Below, piece after piece: positions 26,539 through 36,251 of a stretch of DNA of 64,000 nt (positions are counted from its first letter, which is position 1; each line of letters opens with the position of its first letter). Source of the stretch: Caballeronia sordidicola (GTDB lineage Bacteria > Pseudomonadota > Gammaproteobacteria > Burkholderiales > Burkholderiaceae). Location: the NCBI RefSeq assembly GCF_002220365.1, contig NZ_MTHB01000014.1, positions 1 through 64,000 on the forward strand, given 5' to 3'. A program made the position numbers and the translations under genes. Below the pieces are notes generated by a model. The model did no database searches. It had not been told where the DNA came from and saw only the letters and a program-made list of their open reading frames with translations.

Positions 26539-29175
26539 TCACTCGATCACGTAGCTGAACCCGCCGCCCTCATCGGCGCCCGCGATAATGCGTGTAATCG
26601 CCGTGCCGCTCGCCATGCGTTCGAGCACATGCCCGGCAATCTCCGGCAGCAGGGTTCCACTGAGGATGTGATCGACGTTGCGCGCGCCCGAATCGACTTC
26701 CGTACACCGTGCGAGCACAGCGTCCACGAGACTTTCATCCCATTCGAAGACAGCCTTGTGGTTAGCCTCGATCCGCCGCGCAATGCGCCCAAGCTTCAGT
26801 TCGATGATCTCGGCCAACACGTCATCAGGGATCGGATAGTACGGAACGACCTTCATGCGCCCGAGGAAAGCCGGCTTGAACACCTTGAATAGCTGTGGCC
26901 GCAACATCTCGGCCAGCGCGTCGGCACTCGGCAGTTCGTCGTCGGGTTTGTTGAGGCAAGCAGTCATCACCGCGGCAGACCCAACGTTCGATGTCAGGAT
27001 GATCAGCGTGTTGCGAAAGTCGATTTCGCGACCTTCGGCGTCGTCCATGGCGCCTTTGTCGAAGACCTGGAAAAACATTTCGAGGACATCGGGATGCGCC
27101 TTCTCCACCTCATCCAGCAACACCACCGAATAAGGATTGCGTCGCACGGCTTCGGTCAGTACGCCGCCCTCCCCGTACCCGACATAACCCGGCGGCGAGC
27201 CTTTGAGTCCCGACACGCTATGCGCCTCCTGATACTCGCTCATGTTGACGGTGACGAGCTTGCGTTCGCCGCCGTAGAGCACGTCCGCTAGTGCAAGCGC
27301 GGTTTCCGTCTTGCCGACACCCGACGGCCCGACGAACATGAACACGCCCCGCGGCTTGTTCGGGTCTTCAAGGTTCGCACTCGCGGTACGCACGCGCTGG
27401 GCGATGGCTTCGAGCGCATGATCCTGACCGATAACCCGCGTGGTCAGGAGTGCCTTGAGATTCAGCACGGTTCGCAGTTCGTTTTTCACCATGCGTCCGA
27501 GCGGGATACCGGTCCACGATGCAACGATCTCCGCTACAACATGACCATCCACCTGGAGCGGCACGATCGGCTGCGCGCTCTGCAGCCTGCGCAGTTCGTT
27601 CACCCGTTCGTCGAGCGTCGCGCGAATCGTCTGGAGGTCGACCTGTGTATGGCCGTCGCGTGCAGAATCAATCTGACGGCGCAATTCCTCGATCTCGTTG
27701 ACCAGCAAACGCTCTTGCTGAAACCGCGCCTCGTCGCGAGCAAGCATCTCGACGTCCTGTGCGCGCGCTTCACGCAGAACCGCGATGCGCCCGCCATGCG
27801 CGGCACCGCTCGCGGCTTCCCGTTCGAGCGCGGCAAGCTCGACATCGGTTCGCTCGATGCGCTTCTTCGTATCGTCGATCACCGCTGGCGTGGAACTCTG
27901 TGCGAGCGCGACTTTCGCGCACGCCGTATCGAGCACGCCAATGGCCTTGTCAGGCAGCTGGCGGCCGCTGATGTACCGATGGGACAGGCGAACGGCCTCC
28001 GTGATGGCGTCGTCGAGAATGCGCACGTTGAAGTGCTTCTCCATCAACGCGCTCATGCCGCGCAGCATCGCGGCGGCGAGCGGCTCGCTCGGCTCCTCCA
28101 CCTTGACTACCTGGAACCGCCGCGCGAGGGCAGCGTCTTTCTCGAAGTACTTCTTGTACTCGCTCCAGGTCGTCGCGGCGATTGTGCGCAGCTCTCCGCG
28201 TGCAAGTGCGGGTTTCAGCAGATTGGCCGCATCGTTCTGTCCGGCCTGCCCGCCTGCACCAATGATCGTATGCGCTTCATCGATAAACAAAATGATCGGA
28301 TGCGGGCTCTTCTTCACCTCATCGATCACCTGCTTCAGGCGATTCTCGAACTCGCCCTTCACGCTCGCGCCAGCTTGCAGTAAGCCCATGTCGAGCACAT
28401 GCAGGGCGACGTCGCGTAACGGCGTGGGCACGTCGCCGACGGCAATGCGTAACGCGAGTCCCTCGACCACGGCTGTCTTGCCGACACCCGCCTCGCCCGT
28501 CATGATTGGATTGTTCTGGCGACGGCGCATCAGGATATCGATTGCCTGGCGAATTTCCGCCTCGCGTCCAATCACCGGATCGACTCTGCCTTCGCGAGCA
28601 CGTGCGGTGAGGTCGCTCGTATAGGTGTCGAGCGCCGGTGTTTTGGACAGACCCGTTTGCGGCAATGACGCTGCCTCTTCTGCAGGCGTGGATGCTTGCG
28701 CCTCGACTGATCCTTCCGTTACCTGATCGAATTCGTGTTTGAGTCGATCTACCCGCACTGATGCAAACAGGGGCGACATGCGTTGCGCGAACTGCGCAAG
28801 TTCAGGCGCATTAGTCAGCGCAAGCAGCAAATGGCCCGAGCGAATCCGTCCGATCTGCGAATCAAGCGACGCAATCAGCCATGCCTGTTCAAAGAGCGCG
28901 ATCAGGTGCACGGAAAAAACCGGCGTGCGCGTGTTGCCGGTTTGCAACCGCGACAGTTCGCGCTCGAGATCGCGCCGGACAGCCGCCTGATCGATATTGC
29001 TCGAACGCAAGACGAGCAGCACGTCGCTCGCCGGCTCCTCAAGCAAAGCGAGGAACAGGTGTTCCAGCTCGACTTCATAGTGGCCGCGCGAAAGGCAGGC
29101 ACTCGCGGCGCGCTCGGTTGCCTGACGGCAGGTCGGGTTCAGCTTGGCGATCAGCGTTTTTAGCGGCGTGCTCAT
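26539..29175 (-). CDS. clpV: T6SS sheath-disassembly ATPase ClpV (TssH)
   Basis: An 878-residue AAA+ ATPase of the ClpB class. The N domain (MSTPLKTLIAKLNPTCR, then 'SRGHYEVELEHLFLALLE') recognises the contracted TssBC sheath. Two ATPase modules carry Walker A motifs GEAGVGKT and GPSGVGKT, with Walker B 'ILFIDEAH' and 'VVLLDEVEKAHP' and pore loops such as 'GSPPGYVGYGEGG'. A coiled-coil middle domain lies between them. The ATG at 29175 is used; the upstream extension reads through intergenic sequence. The stop of tssG is 40 bp upstream. Confidence 0.97.
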   Translation of the reverse strand: MSTPLKTLIAKLNPTCRQATERAASACLSRGHYEVELEHLFLALLEEPASDVLLVLRSSNIDQAAVRRDLERELSRLQTGNTRTPVFSVHLIALFEQAWLIASLDSQIGRIRSGHLLLALTNAPELAQFAQRMSPLFASVRVDRLKHEFDQVTEGSVEAQASTPAEEAASLPQTGLSKTPALDTYTSDLTARAREGRVDPVIGREAEIRQAIDILMRRRQNNPIMTGEAGVGKTAVVEGLALRIAVGDVPTPLRDVALHVLDMGLLQAGASVKGEFENRLKQVIDEVKKSPHPIILFIDEAHTIIGAGGQAGQNDAANLLKPALARGELRTIAATTWSEYKKYFEKDAALARRFQVVKVEEPSEPLAAAMLRGMSALMEKHFNVRILDDAITEAVRLSHRYISGRQLPDKAIGVLDTACAKVALAQSSTPAVIDDTKKRIERTDVELAALEREAASGAAHGGRIAVLREARAQDVEMLARDEARFQQERLLVNEIEELRRQIDSARDGHTQVDLQTIRATLDERVNELRRLQSAQPIVPLQVDGHVVAEIVASWTGIPLGRMVKNELRTVLNLKALLTTRVIGQDHALEAIAQRVRTASANLEDPNKPRGVFMFVGPSGVGKTETALALADVLYGGERKLVTVNMSEYQEAHSVSGLKGSPPGYVGYGEGGVLTEAVRRNPYSVVLLDEVEKAHPDVLEMFFQVFDKGAMDDAEGREIDFRNTLIILTSNVGSAAVMTACLNKPDDELPSADALAEMLRPQLFKVFKPAFLGRMKVVPYYPIPDDVLAEIIELKLGRIARRIEANHKAVFEWDESLVDAVLARCTEVDSGARNVDHILSGTLLPEIAGHVLERMASGTAITRIIAGADEGGGFSYVIE

Positions 29176-29215
29176 GAGTGACGTCCAGTAATGTCGTTGC
29201 GGTGTTCTTGATGCG

Positions 29216-30310
29216 TCAGGAGACGACGTGAAGTTCGTAACATGCATCGGCGCGATCTTGCTGCGCCTGCTTTGTACAGAGAAACGCATCCCAGCCGAGG
29301 CGCGCGCCCAGACCCAGCTGGCTCGGCCCGACCTCCTCGCGACGCAGCACAAGAGACACCTCGTATTCGAGCGTGACGCCGGCCAGCAGCGTCAACATGC
29401 GCTCCAGCGCGAGCGCGTTCCCGGCGCCTGGCAAGAACGCCTCATAGTCCTTCTTCGACAGCGGCCCGACCACCAGCCGCGCACGCATGTCGCGCTGCCA
29501 TACGCGCTGGCCTGCCAATGCCGTGGCGCCAAGCGTTGCATTGACGCCGCCAAGCACGCTCAATTGCTCGCGCGGCACGTCGTACCAGCGGCCGATGAAT
29601 TGCTCCACGCGAATGGGCACGCCGAAGTAATCGGACAAGGTGCGTTGCAAATAAGCCGCCGACACCGGTCGATGCCGCGCTGCCAGCGCATAACCTGCTA
29701 TGGCTTCGTCGAAGAGCGCTCCCTCCCCGCCCTGCAGCTCGGCGCGCGTATCCGCATGCGAGACGCCGGCGAGCGAAAGCAGCAGCGGCAAGTAGCGCTG
29801 ATCCCGGTCGATCTCGTAGTGCAGCGGTAGCCGGTACTTCTTCCACGCCTCATAAAACAGCGCAGTCGCGCGGTTCGAGAACATGTCGAAAAACTCGCGC
29901 GCAGCGTAGTCCTTATGGACTTGCTCGCGGCCAGCAATCTGCTCGGTATAAGCGAGCGGCAACGCGCCCTGCACCCCGAGCAGGCCGAAAAAGGCTGGCG
30001 TGATTTCAACCCGGCTCAAGCCACCGTTCGCCAAAGCTTGCGTGCGGGCCGGCTTGCTCTTCAACGCGGTGTTGTCGTGATCGAACGACATCGCGGCCTG
30101 GATTTCGCTGGGCGGGAACGACAGCGACAAGCTGTTGCGAAACGAGACATGCCTGGCGATGGCATCGCCGCGGGGGCGACTGCCATCGGCCGCCTCGCGC
30201 GCGAACGATATTTCGAGCAGACGCACCGCCTGAAAAAATTCAAAGCGATAGGGTTCGTCGAGCAAACGCTCGACTACAGCAGGATCGATTCGCCGCTGCG
30301 GGGTTTGCAT
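29216..30310 (-). CDS. tssG: T6SS baseplate protein TssG
   Basis: A 364-residue TssG (VasB family). Characteristic blocks are 'LLDEPYRFEFFQAVRLLE' at the N terminus, 'VEITPAFFGLLGVQGALPLAYTE', 'REFFDMFSNRATALFYEAWKKYR' and the C-terminal 'LGLGARLGWDAFL'. TssG dimerises around TssF in the wedge of the baseplate. Its first 37 bases overlap the end of tssF, so the two are translationally coupled. Confidence 0.96.
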   Translation of the reverse strand: MQTPQRRIDPAVVERLLDEPYRFEFFQAVRLLEISFAREAADGSRPRGDAIARHVSFRNSLSLSFPPSEIQAAMSFDHDNTALKSKPARTQALANGGLSRVEITPAFFGLLGVQGALPLAYTEQIAGREQVHKDYAAREFFDMFSNRATALFYEAWKKYRLPLHYEIDRDQRYLPLLLSLAGVSHADTRAELQGGEGALFDEAIAGYALAARHRPVSAAYLQRTLSDYFGVPIRVEQFIGRWYDVPREQLSVLGGVNATLGATALAGQRVWQRDMRARLVVGPLSKKDYEAFLPGAGNALALERMLTLLAGVTLEYEVSLVLRREEVGPSQLGLGARLGWDAFLCTKQAQQDRADACYELHVVS

Positions 30311-32112
30311 CGCAGGATCTCCTCGGCGGTTCGCCTGGACACGACGACCAGGTGCACAAAGCTGTTCAGGTGCACATACAGCCCAAAGAACGTGTCGATC
30401 ACACGCACGAAGGAACCGAGGCTCGTGCCGACGAAATGCTGCTCGTCGATCGTGAGGCGTATTTCGATGCCGCGCACAAAGGTCGCGAACGGCTTACCAG
30501 GAAGCCACTGGATAGTAGGCCGCTGCTCGATGGCGGTTATGCCTTCGATATGCCGCGCCGAGACTGCCGTGCGCCGAAGGTCGTATAGTCGCAATAGTTC
30601 CTTGAGCGCCGAGACGCCGCTTTGAGCGAGCGAGACGTGATTGAGCGCGAGATGTGAAATCAGTCGCCAGTGTGCGGCACGTCCTCGTTCAAAACGCACG
30701 CTTGGCGTCGCACGCCGCAACATGCGCACGCCGGTCACAAGCGAGTCGCCCTCTAGAAACAGGTCGCCGCCGTCCAGCCCGAACGCGAGTTGCGACGGCA
30801 GGTCGCGGTTCGTGCAAGTCAGCTCGAGACTCAGCGTGTCCGTCTGCGGCTGCAGCGGTTCGAAGTCGATATCGACAATGGAAATTTCCGTTTCGTAGCC
30901 CGGGCTGGATTTTGCAACGGCGTCGTCGCGGCGAGCGAGCCAGTAATGGCCCGCCTGCCCGCTTTCGCCATGATGCAGCGAATAGAACGGCCGGAATTCG
31001 ATCACGGATTCGCCGTCAGCCTGCTCGCGCACAAGATGCACCGAGTCGATCGAGCAAACCTCATACGCGGATGCACGACGTCCGTCACACACGACCGGGT
31101 ACGCCACCGCGTGATGCGTGACGCGAATAGGGTCCCCGTGCTGCTTGAAAAGATTGACGACCGGCGAGCAGAACAACCTCAAATGGTCCTTCGACAAACC
31201 GTCGAGCATCCGGGCCGTCTGCGAGTCGCTGCGTATTTCCTTCAGCACCAGATGCAGCGTAATACGATTGCATTGACCGCCCGCTCGCGTCATTGCGGCG
31301 AAATTGAAATCGATGAAATTGAATTTCTCGGGAAACGCGAAATACTCGGTCAGCAAGCGATACGCCGGATGCGACTTCTCCGGATAGTCGATGAGCGCAT
31401 CACGTTCGCTGAAACCCGACTGCTCGATCGCGGAGTCCTGCAGCTTTTTCCATTGGCCGCTGCCATCTACTTCAACGTAGCTCGCCGTGGTATTGACGAG
31501 AAGGCAATCAGCTAACGCCGCGACGAACGACTGTTCGCCGTGCAGATGCACACGGACCTGGTCCAACGCGAGGGTCGCCAGATCGAACTGCGCCGCGGTG
31601 GCTTCGAAGGTGACAGAGATCAGCGCTGCGGCGTCTCGAGGCAAGACCGTCGCGCTCGGTGCCGATGCCACTGGCGTGTACTTCGCCTCGACAATCCTGA
31701 GCGGCGCCAGCACGACGTCATACGCGTTACGAAAGCGGCACTGTACGCCGCGAATCGGCCGCGACTTCAACTCGGTGCCGCGCTCGATCGTGGCCGTCCC
31801 GGTGAGCTGGCCAAGCGCCTGCCCCGGGTCGAACTGTGCGATCGAACATGAGGGAAACGGCCGCAGGTAGTGCGGATAGAGGACTTCCAGCAGCGCTTCC
31901 GTGAACTCCGGGTAATCGTCGTCGAGCTTCTTGTTGATGCGTGCCCCGAGCAACGCGAACGACTGGATCATGCGCTCGACGTGCGGGTCCTCCGCATGCT
32001 CGCCCGACATGGCGAGACGCGCTGCGATCTTCGGATACCGTTCGGCGAAGTCGCGCGAATTACGCCTCAGGAACGACAGCTCGCGCTCGTAATATGGCAG
32101 CAGTTCTTCCAT
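30274..32112 (-). CDS. tssF: T6SS baseplate protein TssF (operon copy)
   Basis: A 612-residue TssF in its usual place between tssE and tssG. It starts MEELLPYYERELSFLRRNSRDFAERYPK, carries 'DDYPEFTEALLEVLYPHYLRPFPSCSIAQFD', and ends 'LVVVSRRTAEEILRCKPRSGE'. The overlap with tssG suggests this is the copy that assembles with it. Alignment by eye with the copy at 23371-25191 shows strong conservation of the N-terminal 70 residues and more divergence afterwards. Confidence 0.96.
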   Translation of the reverse strand: MEELLPYYERELSFLRRNSRDFAERYPKIAARLAMSGEHAEDPHVERMIQSFALLGARINKKLDDDYPEFTEALLEVLYPHYLRPFPSCSIAQFDPGQALGQLTGTATIERGTELKSRPIRGVQCRFRNAYDVVLAPLRIVEAKYTPVASAPSATVLPRDAAALISVTFEATAAQFDLATLALDQVRVHLHGEQSFVAALADCLLVNTTASYVEVDGSGQWKKLQDSAIEQSGFSERDALIDYPEKSHPAYRLLTEYFAFPEKFNFIDFNFAAMTRAGGQCNRITLHLVLKEIRSDSQTARMLDGLSKDHLRLFCSPVVNLFKQHGDPIRVTHHAVAYPVVCDGRRASAYEVCSIDSVHLVREQADGESVIEFRPFYSLHHGESGQAGHYWLARRDDAVAKSSPGYETEISIVDIDFEPLQPQTDTLSLELTCTNRDLPSQLAFGLDGGDLFLEGDSLVTGVRMLRRATPSVRFERGRAAHWRLISHLALNHVSLAQSGVSALKELLRLYDLRRTAVSARHIEGITAIEQRPTIQWLPGKPFATFVRGIEIRLTIDEQHFVGTSLGSFVRVIDTFFGLYVHLNSFVHLVVVSRRTAEEILRCKPRSGESILL

Positions 32113-32201
32113 TGCTCAAATCCCCGTCTCCGTGTCTTGCACGGATGCTGCCTTGCAGAAAAACCAGACGACACACTAAAGTTCGCGGCTCAGGGCGCGC
32201 T

Positions 32202-32681
32202 TCAAAGCTTCGCTCGTGAGCGCGTCACGGAATATTGCAACGTCGACGGCAGCAACATGGCGTCGAAGCTGACCGGCTCTTCGGCCGGATGCACGATCAA
32301 CACGGCGCGGATCGCGAAGTTGAGCGCGCTAGTGGACTGCTCGTTCAGTTCGAGCTTCACCGATACCTGTTGCAAACGTGGCTCATGACGAGCAATGGCC
32401 TGCTGGATCGACTGGCAAATAAACACGCGGTCATAGTGGCTCGCGAGGCTCATTCCAGCGAAGTCGTTGAGCCCGTAGGTCAGGATGGACAACTGACATT
32501 CCGGCAACGCAGCCAGGTCTGCCTGCGTGAAAGCGATACGCGTGTTCAGGAGCGATTCGACATCACGGGCAACCGTGCTCTTCAGCTCTTCAAGTGACAA
32601 TTGACGCAGCGCGGCCGCAGCCGGCTCGTACGGGTCCGCGTCGAATAGTTTGTCGAGAAAGCTCGGCTCGAAACGTTTCAT
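32202..32681 (-). CDS. tssE: T6SS baseplate protein TssE (gp25-like)
   Basis: A 159-residue gp25-like protein that joins the baseplate to the first sheath ring. It begins MKRFEPSFLDKLFDADP and has 'QLSLEELKSTVARDVESLLNTR' with the conserved R-D-[IL]-E-x-L-L-N-x-R motif, followed by 'LPECQLSILTYGLNDFAGMSL'. The start at 32681 matches the family; an upstream extension of 39 codons would run through intergenic DNA. An 89-bp gap separates it from tssF. Confidence 0.94.
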   Translation of the reverse strand: MKRFEPSFLDKLFDADPYEPAAAALRQLSLEELKSTVARDVESLLNTRIAFTQADLAALPECQLSILTYGLNDFAGMSLASHYDRVFICQSIQQAIARHEPRLQQVSVKLELNEQSTSALNFAIRAVLIVHPAEEPVSFDAMLLPSTLQYSVTRSRAKL

Positions 32682-32825
32682 GAAGCCCTGCTTTTCTTGC
32701 GTGCGAAACTTGGGGGTGAAAGCGACGCCAGCGCCGGACGCGGATGCGTACCGGCCCCAAGCGTCGCAGCACCGGCCGGGATCACGATACCCCAGCACTC
32801 ATTGCAACCCCTCGGAACCCCAGAA

Positions 32826-33371
32826 TCAGACCGCGTAGGTCTTGTCATTCTTGGTCAGGCTCCAGGCACCTTGCGCGTTACCGCTCTGGTTGCCGCCGAT
32901 CTTCTGCTGCGTGTACTTCCACTGCACGGCCGCATACTTCAGAGAGAACTGCTCGACCGGCAGGCTTGCGCCGCTGACCGCAGGCGCACCCGTCGCGGTT
33001 GCCGTTGCAGGCGCGTTGATGCTCGGATTGATGCTCGAGATAATCACGTACTTGAGCTTCACTTCAAGGTACTTGATGCGGTTGCCTTCGCCATCCGAAC
33101 GCATGAAGTCGATGGTGACTTCGTCGAATGTCGTACCACCGGAAGCGTGCTGGTACATGAGCGGGCTGACGACGTCGATGTCCTTCGTGAACACCATGTC
33201 GCCGTGCTCGCAACGCTCGGACGTGTGACCGCCGGCAGTGGAGGCCGTAGCCGAGCGCGGCTGGGTGATCGCGTGGCTCCACGAATCGATCTCGACCCAG
33301 TTCGCGTGGTCCTTGTCCTGCGATTCGCCTTTGATCGCGGGATTGCCAAATTTTAAGTAGATGTCCTTCAT
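32826..33371 (-). CDS. hcp: T6SS tube protein Hcp (TssD), with extended loop
   Basis: A 181-residue Hcp, the hexameric ring subunit of the tube that is expelled with the spike. Typical blocks are MKDIYLKFGNPAIKGES, 'WVEIDSWSHAITQPRS', 'MVFTKDIDVVSPLMYQHASGG' and 'VKLKYVIISSINPS'. It is longer than many Hcp proteins because of a Pro/Ala/Thr-rich insert (about residues 123-142, 'NAPATATATGAPAVSG') between two strands. I chose MKDIYLKF rather than the ATG five codons upstream. A 70-bp gap follows tssC, leaving room for its own translation signals, in keeping with the high demand for Hcp. Confidence 0.96.
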   Translation of the reverse strand: MKDIYLKFGNPAIKGESQDKDHANWVEIDSWSHAITQPRSATASTAGGHTSERCEHGDMVFTKDIDVVSPLMYQHASGGTTFDEVTIDFMRSDGEGNRIKYLEVKLKYVIISSINPSINAPATATATGAPAVSGASLPVEQFSLKYAAVQWKYTQQKIGGNQSGNAQGAWSLTKNDKTYAV

Positions 33372-33441
33372 ACCTCGACTCCCCATAGAGTGGTTTTATA
33401 GCTGGCCCGGACGGTGTCCGGGCCACACGCAGTCGTGCCCT

Positions 33442-34932
33442 TCAGGAAGAAGCGGGCTTCGGTAGATCTGCGACAAGCCGCAGCGAAATCGATAGTTCGT
33501 CCAGTTGAAAATGCGGGCGCAGGAACGCCACTGACCGGTACGAACCCGGCTTGCCGGGGATCTCTGCCACTTGTATGGATGCCTCGCGCAGCGGGAACTG
33601 CGCTTTTTGTTCCTGCGTCGCGTTGTCGTCAAGCAGCACGTACTGCGAGATCCAGCGATTCAGGAACACTTCGACGTTCTGAGCCGAGGCGAAGCTGCCG
33701 ATCTTGTCGCGCATCATGGCCTTCAGGTAATGCGCCACGCGCGATACCGAGAAGATGTACTGTAACTGAGCGGACAGGACCGAGTTGGCGTTCGCGCTGT
33801 CGGTGTTGTATTTCTTGGGCTTCTGTACCGACTGCGCTGCGAAGAAAGCGGCGTAGTCGGAATTTTTGCAGTGAACCAGCGGGATGAAACCAAGGTCGCT
33901 CAGTTCTTTCTCGCGACGGTCCGTCACCGCGATTTCAGTCGGGCACTTGAGCGCCACTTCGCCGTCGTCGGTCTTGAAGGTGTGCGTCGGCAAGTCTTCC
34001 ACCAGGCCGCCACCCTCCACGCCGCGAATGGCCGCGCACCACCCGAAGTCATCGAACGCTGCGGTCAGGCGCGCAGCAAATGCCCACGCGGCGTTACACC
34101 ACAGGTATTTGGCGTGGTCCGTTCCATCCACGTCCTCGACGAAGTTGAAGGTCTCCGCAGTCTGGCCATCTTTGGGATTGAACGGCAGGCGTCCCAGGAA
34201 ACGCGGCAACGTGAGGCCCACATAACGCGAGTCTTCCGAATCGCGGAACGACTTCCACTTTGCGTACTCGACGGTATCGAACACCTTGCCGAGATCGCGC
34301 GGCCGGCCGAGATCGGCGAAGCTCTCGAGGCCGATAAGTTCCGGCGACGCCGAAGCGATGAATGGCGCGTGCGCAGCGGCCGCGACATGCGACATCTGTT
34401 CAATAAAGTACATGTCTTCCGGCTGCCGCGTCACTTCGAAGTCGCCGATCAACGCACCGAAGGGCGCACCGCCGAAGGTGCCGAATTCTTCCTCGTAGAC
34501 CTTCTTGAAGAGTGCGCTCTGATCGAACTCGATGGCCGTCTTGAAGTCGCGCACAATGTCGCGCTTGGGCGCATGCAACGCCTTGATCTTGACCGTCGTG
34601 CCGGTGTTGCTTTCCTTGCACAGGTAGTCGAGACCTCGCCATGTGCTCTCCAGGCGCTGGAATTCCGGCGCATGCATCACCGCGCTGAGTTGCGCGGAAA
34701 TTAACTGATCGAGCTCCGCCACACGCGCGTCGATAGTCGCCGACAAATTGTTCGATACAACCACCGTGCCGTCGAGTACCTGATTGACGAGCTCGCCGAT
34801 CAGGTCCTTGGCACGCGCGTGTTCGGAGTGAGACTTCGCGACCTTGCTTTTCTCGACGATCTCGTCGAGCAGCGACGGAGCCGCTTCGGATTGTTGCGCG
34901 CCGACCTGTGCCGCAGCCGTTTGCTGATTCAT
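33442..34932 (-). CDS. tssC: T6SS contractile sheath large subunit TssC (VipB)
   Basis: A 496-residue TssC. Family blocks include 'EFQRLESTWRGLDYLC', 'GDFEVTRQPEDMYFIEQMS', 'SRYVGLTLPRFLGRLPF', 'AWAFAARLTAAFDDFGWCAAIRG' and the closing 'PGSYRSVAFLRPHFQLDELSISLRLVADLP'. With TssB it forms the sheath whose contraction drives the Hcp tube. It starts 15 bp after the tssB stop. Confidence 0.97.
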   Translation of the reverse strand: MNQQTAAAQVGAQQSEAAPSLLDEIVEKSKVAKSHSEHARAKDLIGELVNQVLDGTVVVSNNLSATIDARVAELDQLISAQLSAVMHAPEFQRLESTWRGLDYLCKESNTGTTVKIKALHAPKRDIVRDFKTAIEFDQSALFKKVYEEEFGTFGGAPFGALIGDFEVTRQPEDMYFIEQMSHVAAAAHAPFIASASPELIGLESFADLGRPRDLGKVFDTVEYAKWKSFRDSEDSRYVGLTLPRFLGRLPFNPKDGQTAETFNFVEDVDGTDHAKYLWCNAAWAFAARLTAAFDDFGWCAAIRGVEGGGLVEDLPTHTFKTDDGEVALKCPTEIAVTDRREKELSDLGFIPLVHCKNSDYAAFFAAQSVQKPKKYNTDSANANSVLSAQLQYIFSVSRVAHYLKAMMRDKIGSFASAQNVEVFLNRWISQYVLLDDNATQEQKAQFPLREASIQVAEIPGKPGSYRSVAFLRPHFQLDELSISLRLVADLPKPASS

Positions 34933-34947
34933 TTCACACCCCGCTGG

Positions 34948-35499
34948 TTAGTCGCGCTGCTGGTCGTCGTGCGGCCGGTTGCCCTGCTCTGACGTGCTTG
35001 CTCCGCTCGCGTCGTGCGCAAGCGATTGCAGTTGCTGCGTGTTGTGCAGCACTTCGCTCAGCAGATCTTCGAGCTTGTCGTTGCCGGCGAGCTTGTTGCG
35101 TAGATCGGCAAGCTTGGACCGCGCTTCGAGCAAACGGCGAAGCGGTTCGACCTGCTGCACGATTGCGTCCGGATCGAAGTCCGCAATCGAATTAAAGCGC
35201 AGGTCGACGCCGAACTTGCCACCCGCTTCGCTCAAGCGGTTCTCCACCTGAAACGCTGCGCGCGGCTCGATTCCCTTCATCACGTCGTCGAAGTTATCGC
35301 GATCGATGTTGACGAATTTCCTGTCGCGCAACCTGGGCTGTTCGACTTCCGACTGCCCCGCGAGGTCGCCCATCACACCGACCACGAAAGGAAGTTCCTT
35401 GATTTCGATTGCGTCGCCGCGCTCGACCTCGTAGGTCAACTGGACGCGCGGTGGTCGAATCTTTTGCAGGCGCTTCTGGATACTTTCTTTTTTGGCCAT
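34948..35499 (-). CDS. tssB: T6SS contractile sheath small subunit TssB (VipA)
   Basis: A 183-residue TssB. It starts MAKKESIQKRLQKIRPPRVQLTYEVE and contains 'ELPFVVGVMGDLAG', 'RKFVNIDRDNFDDVMKGI' and 'LRFNSIADFDPDAIVQQVEPLRRLLEAR', all close to the consensus. The polar tail after residue 160 is variable. It heads the structural genes of the minus-strand operon, 62 bp after the TPR lipoprotein gene. Confidence 0.97.
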   Translation of the reverse strand: MAKKESIQKRLQKIRPPRVQLTYEVERGDAIEIKELPFVVGVMGDLAGQSEVEQPRLRDRKFVNIDRDNFDDVMKGIEPRAAFQVENRLSEAGGKFGVDLRFNSIADFDPDAIVQQVEPLRRLLEARSKLADLRNKLAGNDKLEDLLSEVLHNTQQLQSLAHDASGASTSEQGNRPHDDQQRD

Positions 35500-35561
35500 G
35501 GCTGGTCTCCCTGATTCCGGTGTGAACGGGTATTCGATCTGCTTATGTACTCAAGACGTGC

Positions 35562-36251
35562 TCAACGCAGCGCGCTGAACGGGTCAGACGCGCCGCCGCC
35601 CTTGGCTGCTTTCTGCGGAACGGGAGCCGGCGCCGGCGCCGGAACTGCAGGAGCCGCTGCTGCATCAGGCTTCACATCCGTATCCGTCTTGGCATCCGTC
35701 GCGGCGGCAGTTGTCACCGGCTTCTTGTGCACGATGTGCCGCTTCTTCACGGCTGGCTTCTGGACCTGCTGCTCGGGCGGGAACAACGCATCTTCACCAA
35801 GCGTGTCGCGCAATTGTTTCGCGAGTGCTTGAGCGTCGGATTTCGCGTCGCCGGCCAGCGCCGAATCCTGGCGCAATTCGCCGAGCGATTGCGTGGCAAT
35901 TCGCAAGCCGCTTACTGCGAGAACGCTTTTAGCCTGACGATCCGTTTGATCGCGTTGCAATGCTTCTTGCGCAGCCACGATTGCCTGGCCGTAATGCTGT
36001 TGCGTGAATTGGATTTGCGCGATTCGTGACCACGGTTCTTCGCGAGTCGGGTCGGATTTTGCGAGATCCTGATATAGCCCTATTGCCTTGTCCTGATCGC
36101 CCGCTTTCGAGACGGCGTCGGCATCTGCCAACTGCTTGTTAAATACGTCAGGGGTCGGAGGAACATTAGCCTGTTGAGTTGCGCAACCGGCCACAATGGC
36201 ACACGCCAACACTACCCCGCTGATTTTTGTAAACAGCCGCTCTGTCATCAT
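35562..36251 (-). CDS. TPR lipoprotein of the T6SS operon (TagM-like position)
   Basis: A 229-residue lipoprotein with signal sequence and lipobox 'IVAGC', Cys at residue 23. A short TPR-like helical region follows ('LADADAVSKAGDQDKAIGLYQ', 'EEPWSRIAQIQFTQQHYGQA'), then a Lys/Ala/Pro-rich low-complexity tail. A gene of this kind between tssJ and tssB, divergent from tssJ, is typical of Burkholderia T6SS-1 loci (called tagM there, as I recall). The mechanism is unknown; an envelope assembly role is inferred. It is the first gene of the long minus-strand operon, so its promoter should drive tssB to tssA. Confidence 0.85.
   Translation of the reverse strand: MMTERLFTKISGVVLACAIVAGCATQQANVPPTPDVFNKQLADADAVSKAGDQDKAIGLYQDLAKSDPTREEPWSRIAQIQFTQQHYGQAIVAAQEALQRDQTDRQAKSVLAVSGLRIATQSLGELRQDSALAGDAKSDAQALAKQLRDTLGEDALFPPEQQVQKPAVKKRHIVHKKPVTTAAATDAKTDTDVKPDAAAAPAVPAPAPAPVPQKAAKGGGASDPFSALR

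Noticed and set aside
27418..28383. Long plus-strand frame opposite clpV
   Set aside because: Antisense shadow of a strongly conserved ATPase gene.
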